From contig CM048745.1 of NCBI GenBank assembly GCA_026315105.1, forward strand, positions 742,261,006-742,325,005: a stretch of DNA of 64,000 nt, written 5' to 3'. The position numbers and the translations under genes were made by a program. Shown here piece by piece: positions 1 to 9,433 of this stretch. The stretch's first letter is position 1. The number at the start of each line of letters is the position of its first letter. Under the pieces are notes generated by a model, which did not search any database, had not been told where the DNA came from, and was given only the letters and a program-made list of their open reading frames with translations. This stretch comes from Locusta migratoria. Lineage: Eukaryota; Arthropoda; Insecta; Orthoptera; Acrididae.

Positions 1-600
1 GTTTGTAACCCATCACCCCGAGATCAAGCTGGTGTGCCGCCCATCGTGTCAGCAGGAGCGCCCTCACGGCCCCACGCAGTCTGCCGCTCTGTAGTCTCTG
101 TAGTGTACAATGGGCGCTAATGACCACGCCGCAGGGCGCCATAACAACACACACATCATCAGTGGTAAAAAAAAGGCTTAGGGAGCCAAATGACACTGGG
201 CGTGCCTTACACTTGTACACAAACAAAGGGGAAAAACAATAAATAATTTTTTACTTAAGCCCTCCTGTATATTACTACTGCCATCAGGTTAGCAGTTTCT
301 TGGTAAGAAAGATCCCCTTCTAATTGCTCATAATGACGCTGTAAATAATTATTCTTAGGTACAAGGATGGTTTTATGATGCACAAAGACTTTGTGAATTT
401 GTGCCTCTGTCGTTGAAGAGATAGGCTATGTCTCATCAAGTGAAGCAGGAATTTTCCCAAACTATGTATCTTCGTTGGAGTAGAACTAAATGTCCATAGA
501 ATGCAGAATGGAACAGGAAGAAGCATTTGAGTTTAGTTGTACCCGTGTGAGATGTCAGCTACCCCCATCGCCGTCATTTGAGCGCACCTTGCCCGCGGGT
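1..600. other. Unassigned sequence
   Basis: I see no recognisable coding or repeat feature. The first 130 bases are GC-rich, the rest is ordinary AT-rich DNA. The last 11 bases are the left target duplication of the SINE that follows. Confidence 0.5.
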
Positions 601-611
601 ACTTGCAAAAT

Positions 612-803
612 GCCGGCCGCAGTGGCCGAGGTGACTGAGGCGCTTCAGTCACGGTCTGCACGGCCACTACGGTCGGGGGTTCGAATCCCCCCTCGGGCAT
701 GGATATTTGTGCCGTCCTAGTTCGTAAGTAGTTCATAAGTAGTTTGTAAGTTTAGGGACTGATGACCCCGTAGTTAAGTCCCATAAGCTTAACAAACATT
801 TGA
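612..803 (+). mobile_element. tRNA-derived SINE, family A, full length
   Basis: The head has an A box (TGGCCGAG) and B box (GGTTCGAATCC) of a class II tRNA with a long variable arm (Leu/Ser type). It is followed by the family body with ACTGATGACCCCGTAGTTAA and the tail CTTAACAAACATTTGAAC. An 11-bp target duplication, ACTTGCAAAAT, lies at 601-611 and 804-814. Such SINEs are transcribed by RNA polymerase III and moved by LINE enzymes. Thirteen copies of this family occur in the window. Confidence 0.93.
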
Positions 804-814
804 ACTTGCAAAAT

Positions 815-2154
815 TAAGTAAAGTTTCAGTCTGTTGCACTGTTGTTGTGGACCCCTCCCTCACCGAAGAGAAGCGCTCGCTCTTTAGTTTATGCACAGAC
901 TGATCGACTATACCTTTCCCAGCATTTTCTGTCCAGTTCTCTTTCGTGAGTGGACGAAACAACTTCACTGAGCTTGTTTTTAAATAGTGAAGTAGGCTCA
1001 GCTTTGACCAGAGCCCTGTAAGGTATGTTTCTTACATCGCACTATTTAGTTATATTGCAATTTAATGGTTTAGATAGGTTCACGAATCAGAAAACTCATG
1101 TAATAATTACTTTGGCACAATAGTGAGATGTGCGTTGGAGAAAGTTGCCTTGCACCCCAATTTCACGATTGTAAGTGAATATGTCGACTTAATTGTTTTC
1201 TTTATTGACATGCACTACCATATACATCTTTAAGCCTGGCAGGTTGAAGGCTGAATCCAAACTGTTTTCAACAATCAATTCGAGCAACTGTCTTTTGCCG
1301 AAGCCACCCTCCTCCTCCTGCTCTTCCATGCCTTAATCGAATGTGGCACTACCTCCGCCATTTACGACAAAACTACCGTATTTTCTTCAATGACTACATT
1401 TCAAAAATCAACAATTGTACTTAATTTAGTTACTGCAAAATGTAGAAACGATGAAAAAATAACGTTGTATAACAGTGTGTGATGTGCCCCATTTATATGT
1501 AATGTACATGTTATAATTATGTATTTGATAAGAAAAGATGCAATGTGTATTTTACATTGCGATTTTATTAAACTGGGCGCCATTAGAATAATTTGCCTAG
1601 GGCGCCGAATTTGTTCGGTCCGGCCCTGCGCCGACGTCATCTGCCACAAAGGCAATCCACGTCGAAATAAGATGTCGATAATAAGTTTCCTTGTTGCCAT
1701 GCTGCATCAAGTAACGTTTGGTACTTGAAATTTGAGTACAAAGACAAAAGTGACAATAGAATATTGCAATAAAAGTGCGCTTGGGTCAGCTGCTCCAAAA
1801 GCATTCCACACCGAAATAAAGTGTCATTAATAACTTTCGTTGTTGCCACACTGAAATAAGTACATATTTGTTGCAAAGAACACAGAAATATAAAAGTGAA
1901 AAAATTCTGGCTGTCACTACCGCTTCCACACTTTGCACTGATTGCTTGTCAACAATGCTCGATCAAGTTTTGCCAACAACAAATGAAAATACTTTTGAAG
2001 AAGGTGTAGACACTCAAAAGTGTGGTTTCGTCAACCACAGGAGCGACAGAAGAAGAACTATCTCAAACCACACTAGGTAGAAACTGAGCATTTTTTTATG
2101 GCGTGTACTTCAAGGGAATTGCAGGATAGGTCATCTGAAGCTACTCTTAGGACA
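815..2154. repeat. Mostly unassigned; contains a hAT-type terminus and a diverged direct repeat
   Basis: At about 1590-1628 the sequence ends GGTCCGGCCCTG. Its reverse complement CAGGGCCGG is a hAT-type terminus and resembles the one at 50879; no partner end is visible. Stretches 1649-1712 and 1800-1862 are about 75% alike (both CCAC..CGAAATAA, later TTGTTGCCA), suggesting an old direct duplication of about 150 bp. No gene is seen. Confidence 0.45.
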
Positions 2155-2162
2155 GTTAAGTG

Positions 2163-3446
2163 TAGGGTTACCATTTGTTCATCATAAAAAAAGAGGATAC
2201 TTCATATAAAAAAGAGGACACTTTACTATTAATATACCGTAATGCAATTTACAAATTAACAACGTAAAACTACTACAAACTAAAAGAGTAACATTGTGTG
2301 ATTATTGTAAAACAAACATTAAGAACCTTGATAGTTTATTCATCATTAATACACGCAACTGTATCATTCTTGTCTTTTTCACTTTTGAACCAACTATACC
2401 TGGAGGACGACTAAATCTCTCTCAAGAGATTTTTGTTTTCAACAAGTACAGATAAAAGCTCAAGCATTTCAGATGTTTGAAATTATAATGTACGCATACA
2501 GTACCTATTATATTTTCTATTTTAAATGTATTCCTGTTTTCGTCCACACACGTTCTGTGCTGGCGTTATGACAAGCTATAGAAAAAAGAATTCTACAATT
2601 TTTTACAGTTCAGAATAACTAAAAACACTACATGACTGATTGAAATATGCACTCCACAGTTCAGCTGCTGGTATGTTCAATTTTTTTGTTTTTTAATTCT
2701 CTGTATTTCTCCAAGAGCACATTATTTAACACTGACTTTCTTTTCAACATTTTGTATTTAAGCTCATAATTTATTTTGAAGCAAAAGGCTATCTACTATC
2801 TTGAATACACAATACAGCTTTAACCTAAGCCACAAAGTATATCAAAAGCAACACCAAAGAACATAAAGCAGAAGACAGAATTCACTGGTTGAATACAAAA
2901 TAGACAACCGGGCTCTTTCGCAGAGAAGTTCCGAATCGTTTGCAACTGTCACATTCATGCGGAGAGCGAAATTGTGAACGGCAATATCGCTATATGTATG
3001 CGCGTAATAGTTGTTAACAGTTTGTAATGCGAACGAACCCGTTGTCGCAAATGATACAAAAATAAATTTTCTTTTTGGGAACCCAAAAAAGAGGACAATT
3101 TTATAAATTCCGGCCTGACACATTTTCTTGCCTCAAAAAGAGAACGTGTCCACGAAAAAGAGGATATATGGTAACCGTATTGTAAAGTACCTTTACCTCA
3201 GAGCAGCGGCGGCATAGAGAACAGACAATTCTAGAAAAAAGTCACATTGTTTGAAGACCGGTTATATTATCTAGACTTAGTGATTGTGAGACTTCAGAAA
3301 GTTGTATTTACGCATTTTCAAGTTGAAACAGTATCATAATGGGAAAAAGAGGACATTTCCCCATTTTCCTAAAAACCCGGCCGGTTCATTTTTAATGTCC
3401 AAAAAAGAGGACATGCCTGGGTAAAAGAGGTCGTCTGGTAACCCTA
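2163..3446. mobile_element. Non-autonomous hAT-like DNA transposon, 1.28 kb
   Basis: The terminal inverted repeats are TAGGGTTACCA and TGGTAACCCTA. The flanking 8-bp target sites are GTTAAGTG (2155-2162) and GTGAAGTG (3447-3454), one mismatch; 8-bp duplications are the hAT signature. The interior has no transposase but carries at least seven copies of an AAAAAGAGGACA-like motif near both ends, the layout expected of subterminal transposase-binding sites. Confidence 0.82.
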
Positions 3447-3841
3447 GTGAAGTGACTTCAGTCAGAAATTGTGATTGAGTATAGACAGACTGAGATCAAA
3501 TAAGGCAAAACATTTAATGTTCTTGGACGAAGTACTTGTCGTTTTATCACTTCGATTTGTGTATTTAAATGCTGAACACACTTTAGACATATTTCATCAG
3601 CAAAAATTGTATAGGCAATACACACTAAATACAATATAAACTAAATACAAAACTTCAAGCTCAATTGAATTGAACAGTTTGAAAGTTCTATAGCTTTCTA
3701 GCAGTTCCTTTAGTAGAAACTAATTCATATACAACGGACACTACCTGAAAATTTGAATACTATTTACAAAATATTCGAGACACCTAATTAACCGCACTCC
3801 TGCAACGAAACAATAAAAAAGGACACGAATTGTAAAAAAAA

Positions 3842-4222
3842 GTGGTTGCAGAAAATTTAGCGGAAAGAAAGTAGAGTTCAAATACACATGTGGGTTATAT
3901 TTTGATTCAGAACTAGTGTTTATCCAACATAGCATTTAATTAATAAATTACACTGTATAAACAAATAAATGAAGGCGTGATAAGGACATAAAGATAAGAT
4001 AAAAGCATGATATTCCACAAAGAGCGCATATCCAGTCCGTAAGCCCCAATGGAAATCAGTATAGACAAGAGGCAAATATAAAACTGAACACGAGAATACC
4101 GTTTACAGCATTGCAATTTCTTCATTAAATGAAATGTGATACAAACACTAGTTCTGAATAAAAGTGTAACTCACATGTGTATTTGAACTCTACTTTCTTT
4201 CCTCTAACTTTTCTGCAACCAC
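3842..4222. repeat. Foldback element with about 80-bp inverted arms
   Basis: The left arm (3842-3922, GTGGTTGCAGAAAA onward) and the right arm (about 4141-4222) are inverted copies at roughly 85 to 90% identity, sharing AAAGAAAGTAGAGTTCAAAT and CAGAACTAGTGTTT. They enclose about 220 bp of AT-rich sequence. No transposase and no convincing target duplication are seen, so the class is unknown (MITE or inverted duplication). Confidence 0.7.
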
Positions 4223-4511
4223 AAGCGACACAAACTTCATCACTATGTATTTATTAAAGTAATCAGTCGCTTGTAACTTATTTTTAGAGGACGCAAGGTT
4301 CAAAACAATAACACGACCTATACGTACAGAGTTGCCATCATAACCACAATAGACTGTCACGATTTTCACAGATCCAAAGCACTACAGTTGTGTATCCAGT
4401 GTTAATTATTGAGATCACAGTGTATTATCCACTCTATGAAATTGAAGCTCGTTGGTCAGCGCATAGAGCAAGGGTGTGAGCAGGTACGACAGACGCATGG
4501 AAAATGTGAAC

Positions 4512-4718
4512 GCCGGCCGCGGTGGCCGAGGGGACTGAGGCGCTTCAGTCACGGTCTGCACGGCCACTACGGTCGGGGGTTCGAATCCCCCCTCGGGCAT
4601 GGATGTTTGTGCCGTCCTTAGTTGTAGCTAGTTCATAAGTAGTTTGTAAGTTTAGGGACTGATGACCCCGTAGTTAAGTCCCTTAAGCTTAACAAACATT
4701 TGAACATTTGATTTGCAT
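4512..4718 (+). mobile_element. tRNA-derived SINE, family A, full length
   Basis: Same head, body and tail as the copy at 612, ending TTGAACATTTG. A likely 8-bp target duplication ATGTGAAC flanks it (4504-4511 and 4719-4726). Confidence 0.9.
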
Positions 4719-4953
4719 ATGTGAACAAGTGATACAGTCGGTGATGAGGCGCACAAACGTCTGTATTATGGCCCGCGGTAACCGTTTTGAGCACCTTCCG
4801 TAGAGTACTGTACGTACTAAATTGCACAGTATCGATACAAATGACTAACCTGGATATTGAAGTAGCCTGTGCCTGAAACATGGTAACGAAAGCAAATAGA
4901 CCATATGTGTACTCGACGTTTTCTGTTTGTTGTCGAGCCCTTTACAGAATTCG

Positions 4954-4955
<2 letters not shown>

Positions 4956-4986
<31 letters not shown>
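4956..4986. repeat. (CA)n microsatellite
   Basis: About 15 CA dinucleotides in a row, followed by CAGACAGACA. Confidence 0.95.
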
Positions 4987-4990
<4 letters not shown>

Positions 4991-5043
4991 GACACATTTC
5001 TGTAGAAGAGAAGCGTTCTTTACCTTGCAGGTAAACTCTCTGT

Positions 5044-5700
5044 CAGTCTAAGGAAATCGGGTGATGCTGAAGGAATTAGATTAGGTAACGAAACAATAAA
5101 AGAGGTACATGAGTATTGTTACTTGGGCAGTAAAATAACAAATGATGGTTGCAGTACAGAGGATATAAAATGCAGAATGGCAATGGGTAGAAAAGCATTC
5201 TTAAAAAAGAGAAATTTGTTAACATCAAATATTGATTTAAGCCTAAGTAAGTCCTTTCTGAAGGCATTTGTGTGGAGTATTGCCTTGTATGGGAGTGAGA
5301 CATGGACGATAAACAGTGCGGACAGGAAGAGGATTGAGGCTTTTGAAATATGGTGCTACAGAAGAATGCTGAAGTTTAGGTGGGTGGATCGCGTAACTAA
5401 TGAGGAGGTATTGAACAGAATTGGAGAGAAAAGAAATTTCTGGCATACCTTGACTAAAAGAAGGGATAGATTGGTAGGACACATTCTTAGACATCAAGGA
5501 ATTGTGAATTTAGCGTTGGAGGGAAGTGTGTGGGGTAAAAACCACAGAGGAGGACCAAGAGATGGATACAGTAAGCAGATTCAGACCGATGTAGGTTGTC
5601 GTTCTTATGTGGAGTTGAAGAGTCTTGCTCAGGATAGGGTATTTTGGAGAGCTGCATCAAACCAGGCTCCGGACTGAGGACCACCACAACAACAACAACT
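5044..5700 (+). mobile_element. RTE-like non-LTR retrotransposon, 3' end (5' truncated)
   Basis: A 184-residue open frame at 5123-5677 encodes the region just after the reverse-transcriptase core: YLGSKITNDG, then FVWSIALYGSETWT, then AFEIWCYRRMLK, GHILRH and a C-terminal WRAA. This post-RT block is shared by insect APE-type (RTE-like) LINEs. The 3' end is TCCGGACTGAGGACCACCAC followed by an (ACA)n tail, a short tandem-repeat tail typical of the group. It ends 26 bp from the P450 donor site. The RT and endonuclease are missing. Clade assignment beyond RTE-like is uncertain. Confidence 0.85.
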
Positions 5701-5726
5701 CTCGGTCATGTATTGCAGTAGCGTAC

Positions 5727-5945
5727 CTTTACGATGCTGTCAATAACTTGGGGGCGTGCCAGATCATCCAAGGTGCACGGCCTCAGGTAGTCAGCTCCCG
5801 TCCCGAAGACGTCATCCAGTTCCCAGTGAGCTGCGGACTGCCACTCAGGATACAGAGCCAGCAGGCACATGGCGAAACCCAGAGTGCCGGCTGCCGTGTC
5901 GGTGCCAGCGGCCAGGATACTGGAGGCCTGGAAGATGACCAGCAG
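5727..5945 (-). CDS. P450 exon C with the I-helix oxygen-binding motif (partial gene)
   Basis: The exon is 219 bp, 73 codons, fully open, and in phase 0 with exon B. The acceptor is CTGGACGTGAG and the donor AAG|GTACGC. It reads LLVIFQASSILAAGTDTAAG, then CLLALYPEWQ, ELDDVFGTG and ends VIDSIVK. AGTDT is the I-helix oxygen-activation motif (consensus A/G-G-x-D/E-T-T/S); the last position is Ala here instead of Thr or Ser. The next exon should start with the E of the K-helix ExxR, but nothing like it is visible between 5727 and 1 on the minus strand. The adjacent plus-strand sequence below 5.70 kb is an RTE-like LINE end. Confidence 0.88.
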
Positions 5946-6017
5946 CTCACGTCCAGCCAAAGTACCCACTACAGTCCTATTATGGTGACCAATGTGGTGC
6001 AATGGTTGTCCTGCCCA

Positions 6018-6049
6018 ATCTCACCGAGCGAGGGGGCGCAGTGGTAACA
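6018..6049 (+). mobile_element. Fragment of a second tRNA-type SINE head
   Basis: CACCGAGCGAGGGGGCGCAG and the following TGGTAACACAC match the head of the SINE at 41828. Only this short piece remains, in the P450 intron beside exon C. Confidence 0.6.
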
Positions 6050-6094
6050 CACTTCACACATTTTTTATTTAACAAAAACATCAAATGTTCAAAT

Positions 6095-7530
6095 ATCAAA
6101 TGATATCTAAATCATTTTGCAGTAGCTGTTTATCTAACCGATAAATGACGGCAACATTCGCGAACAGCCTAAGAGAGATACTCAGATTGTCTCCTAAATC
6201 TCTATATATAAAAGGAAGTGTCCCGATTGACTGACTGACTGACTCATCATCGCCCAGCGCAAACCACTGGATAGAAAGTTGAAATTTGTGGAGGGTGTTG
6301 ATCTTACTCTGTAGGCGTCATTTAAGAAGCGATTTTTCGATATTCCGTCCGTAAGGGGCTGAAATAGCTGATGAAGCGTTTTTTGAAAATTTTATTTAGG
6401 CAATTTTGAAGGTAGAACTACAAAATTTCGGATTTTAATTCAGGGTTCGAATTTAAAAGACACGTGTTTCGGCATTTTTTGAAATTCAACCAATAAGGGG
6501 GTAAATAAGGGGACACAAAAATTGATTTTCAAAAATATGTTACTGTTAACTCAAATTTCAAGCTATAACTACGAAACGTAGGATATGGATTCTTGATCAG
6601 GATTAAAAAGACACGAGTTTCGGTATTTTTGGAAATCCATAAACTTGGGGGGTTAAATTAGGGGATCAAAAATTCTTTTCGAAAACACTTTGTTGTCAAG
6701 ACAATTTTGAAGTTATAGCTGCAAATATTGGTAATTGTATTCTTCGTTATGATTTTAAAAAAATATGTGTTCGGTATTTTTGCAAATTCAACCATCAAGG
6801 GGGTTAAATTGGAGAGGGGATGTTTTTCGAAAATCTGTTGCTATTTACGCAATTTTGAAATTAGAACTACAAATTTTCGGATTTGGATTTGGGGTTCGAA
6901 TTTAAAAGACACGTGTTTCGGTATTTTTGGAAATTAGACTAATAAGGGGGTGAAATACGGAATGCAAAAATTGATTTTCAAAAATATGTTACTGTTAACT
7001 CAAATTTCAAGCTATAACTACGAAACTTAAGATATGGATTCTTCATGAGGATTAAAAAGAAACAACTGGTGCAGGCCAACCAGCCTATGCATGCGAAGCA
7101 CCGGGGGTTCAGCTAGTCGTTTACAAAAATAAGAAACAGTAGAGGACCTATAACACTTCACTGTCGAAAGCCAGATGTCACTTCTGTTCTACGTGATAAC
7201 TTACCGTCAGTTACAACGCACTATGTCGTTTCTGTCAGGAAATCACGAATCCAATTGCACAACTGTGGTGATATTCCATAAGCACGCAATATTATTAGAA
7301 GACACTTGTGAGCTACAGTGTTCAAAAGTATTTCGGAACTCCAGAAAAACGGTATTTATTTGACATCCCTTGTCGATAGTACTCATCACATCATGTGAGT
7401 AAAGAGCTATCTGTATTACACAAGAACGATACTTTCTGAATCCGTGTTGACTATAGGACAATAGGTCGTTCTCTTCGAGGTAGTTCATAATATTCGAGGG
7501 AAGTATATCTTCTAAAATCCTGCTGTGATA
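6095..7530 (-). mobile_element. CR1/Jockey-like LINE fragment, interrupted by a Helitron
   Basis: Both sides of the insertion match the reverse-transcriptase region of the better copy at 23.2-25.6 kb. 7117-7530 encodes ILPSNIMNYLEENDL and QHGFRKYRSC (minus strand). 6095-6198 is the FADDAVIYRL region, degraded. Reading across the Helitron is continuous. Several frameshifts; 5' and 3' ends missing. Confidence 0.82.
6199..7116 (+). mobile_element. Non-autonomous Helitron, 918 bp
   Basis: It starts with TC (TCTCTATATATAAAAGG), ends with CAGCTAG, and sits between A (6198) and T (7117), the exact Helitron A^T insertion rule. There is no target duplication, and the empty site CCTAAA|TCGTTTA matches other copies of the host LINE. 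A small hairpin (GGTGC at 7068, GCACC at 7098) lies 14 bp before the end, as in Helitron 3' ends. The interior has about five degenerate repeats spaced near 150 bp, with a 449-bp higher-order period. No Rep/helicase gene. Confidence 0.88.
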
Positions 7531-7576
7531 TGACGCGCGATTTTTTAATGGTTTTGACACAAATATCTATTTTGTG

Positions 7577-7718
<142 letters not shown>

Positions 7719-7723
7719 GGGGA

Positions 7724-7784
7724 GCCGTTTTGGAATGGCCGAGCGCTCTAAGGCACCTTGCTGCATAGCGTGCGGATGCTCTCC
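7724..7784 (+). mobile_element. Truncated tRNA-type SINE head, family B
   Basis: GGAATGGCCGAGCGCTCTAA is the A-box half of the same tRNA-like head found inverted just downstream. The rest of the element is absent. It faces the minus-strand copy at 7785-8002. Confidence 0.65.
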
Positions 7785-8002
7785 AAAAATCAAAAAATGT
7801 TCTAATGTTTGTAAATCTATCGGACCAAACTGCGTGGTCATCAGTCCGTAGCTTACAAACTACTTAAACCTAGGTAAACTAACCTAGGGACAAACACACA
7901 CACACACCCATGCCCCAGGAAGGACTCGAACCTGCACGGCGAGCAACCGCGCGCTCCGCAGCGAGGCTCTTTAGACCGCTCGGCTATTCCACCGCGGCTT
8001 TT
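7785..8002 (-). mobile_element. tRNA-derived SINE, family B
   Basis: On the minus strand the head reads GGAATAGCCGAGCGGTCTAA then the B box GGTTCGAGTCC, followed by a (TG)n stretch and a body ACGGACTGATGACCACGCAG shared in part with family A. The tRNA head is class II (long variable arm). A second copy is at 15541. Confidence 0.85.
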
Positions 8003-8084
8003 ATTTAGCAGGCACCGTTTTGTGGTTAGGTGAAACATTCAATTGTAACCTCCTTGCTTACTATAATTGCGTAGGCTTCCGCGG

Positions 8085-8740
8085 CCAGAGTCAGTTGACG
8101 TACAAGTTTTCTGGGTGTTGTACCGCGTCATGATGTAAGAAGGCTATTACTTTAATAACCGACGTTTCGGCCAGCGTTACAGTGACCTTCATCTGGGTAT
8201 GCTGATAAAAGCTGGTTGTTACTATACTTTCAATTTACTGTCAATTAGACATTACGTCATAATTTTTTAAATTTTTAATAAACGATGTTATTCGTGGTTT
8301 TTAGCGGAAGAATGGAAACTTTATTATGATAGGATGCTGACGTGGAGGGAGTGGGGGATAGCCGTTGCCTATTGCTTCTTGCATAGCGAGACATGATTGG
8401 TGTTCATCGGCGAATGAGGTGAGGGCTTCCGTTTTTCTCCTGCTGGCCGTGGGCCGCGCGGCGGCAGTTGCTTACTGGCGACGCTCGTGTGTTCTGTTAT
8501 CAGTGCGGCCTATTTCGATGTTATGGCCGGTAGCCAAGAGGGGGCAAGCCTGAGTCCACCTTCTCTGTTCATGTTATTAGGGTGTTTTACAATTTCGGTG
8601 GCTCCCCTTATCTTGCGTTTAACCATCCCTGGTTGCATGTCGAGTATTCTGGAATCGTTAAATTTTATCTTTTTGCTGCAACACCTAGAAAACTTTTATG
8701 TCAACTCCTTGCTCACTCTTTCATTGTACAATTAGTTTGA
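8085..8740 (-). mobile_element. Penelope-like element, 3' end with C-terminal endonuclease tail
   Basis: The minus strand reads IRGATEIVKHPNNMNREGGL followed by RLAPSWLPAI and a stop (about 8640-8510). This is the C terminus after a GIY-YIG domain in Penelope-like elements (the HPNN-x-NR-x-x-G-x-x-L pattern). Downstream is an untranslated region ending in a hammerhead-like motif at 8160-8200, the position where such elements carry it. The RT and the GIY-YIG core are missing. Confidence 0.72.
8160..8202 (-). ncRNA. Hammerhead-ribozyme-like motif in a Penelope pseudo-LTR
   Basis: On the minus strand CAGATGA (core consensus CUGANGA, one mismatch) is followed by a hairpin with a 5-bp stem GGTCA/TGGCC, then GAAA and CGTCGG. 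This is the stem II plus GAAA layout of the minimal hammerheads known in Penelope-like pseudo-LTRs. Stem I and stem III partners are not clear and the core deviates, so activity is doubtful. Confidence 0.45.
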
Positions 8741-9216
8741 AAGCAACGCCCTGTGTTTTTAACTTACATATTAGCTCCTATACTTTGTAATAGTAAAGCG
8801 GTAATATTCTCACAAGTTCTTAATTCATTGCATTTTGTGTATTACAATAGGTTTCATAAATAATTTTTCAAATAACTGACATTTCCAGTTCGGTTTTCTT
8901 GACACAAAATAATTAGTGTTTTAGGAGTTTTGTTCCTCATTGCTCTGTAGCTAACTACAGCATTCTCTTTATTAACGTTGTTTTTTCTGTGTTGTCTGCA
9001 TCTGCAGCACAGAGAGAGTTGTTTGTAGGCAGAGCGGACTACCCATTTTACATGGTCCATTTGTAATCCAGTGGACGAAAATGTTACGCATATATTCTTG
9101 CATTTTCAATATTGGTCTAGTCTTCTTTCATGTTCGTTTTCTGAATCTATAAAAAACGACGGTAAAAAAACTCGCTTGGTACTAAGCTATGTAGAGTACA
9201 GCATCACCACAATACA
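8741..9216. other. Unassigned intron sequence
   Basis: AT-rich DNA inside the large P450 intron. I see no repeat termini or coding potential. Confidence 0.4.
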
Positions 9217-9275
9217 TTCAGATCTACATATTTACTCTGACCATCTGCCTGGCAGAGGATTATCGAACCACTTTC
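9217..9275 (-). mobile_element. CR1/Jockey-like LINE 3' scrap
   Basis: TCTGCCTGGCAGAGGATTAT and CGAACCAC match the 3' untranslated end of the LINE copies at 25.55 kb and 59.9 kb. Confidence 0.65.
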
Positions 9276-9278
9276 GCT

Positions 9279-9433
9279 CGGCAGCAGTGACCGAGTGGTC
9301 TGCGGCGCCCCAGTCACGTTCTGCACGGCCACTACGGTCGGGGGTTCGATTCCCCCGTGGGGCATGGATATTTGTGACGTATTAGCTAGTTCATAAGTAG
9401 TTCGTAAATTTAGGGACTGATGACCCGGTAGGA
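9279..9433 (+). mobile_element. tRNA-derived SINE, family A, 3' truncated
   Basis: A variant head (GCAGTGACCGAGTGGTCTGC, B box GGTTCGATTCC) with the family body up to GATGACCCGGTAG. The 3' part is replaced by the RTE-like LINE that begins here. Confidence 0.85.

Noticed and set aside
612..720. Open reading frames across SINE copies (repeated at many positions with GGFEPPTVVAVQTVTEAPQS-like translations)
   Set aside because: They are translations of the tRNA-derived repeat and recur wherever it is inserted.
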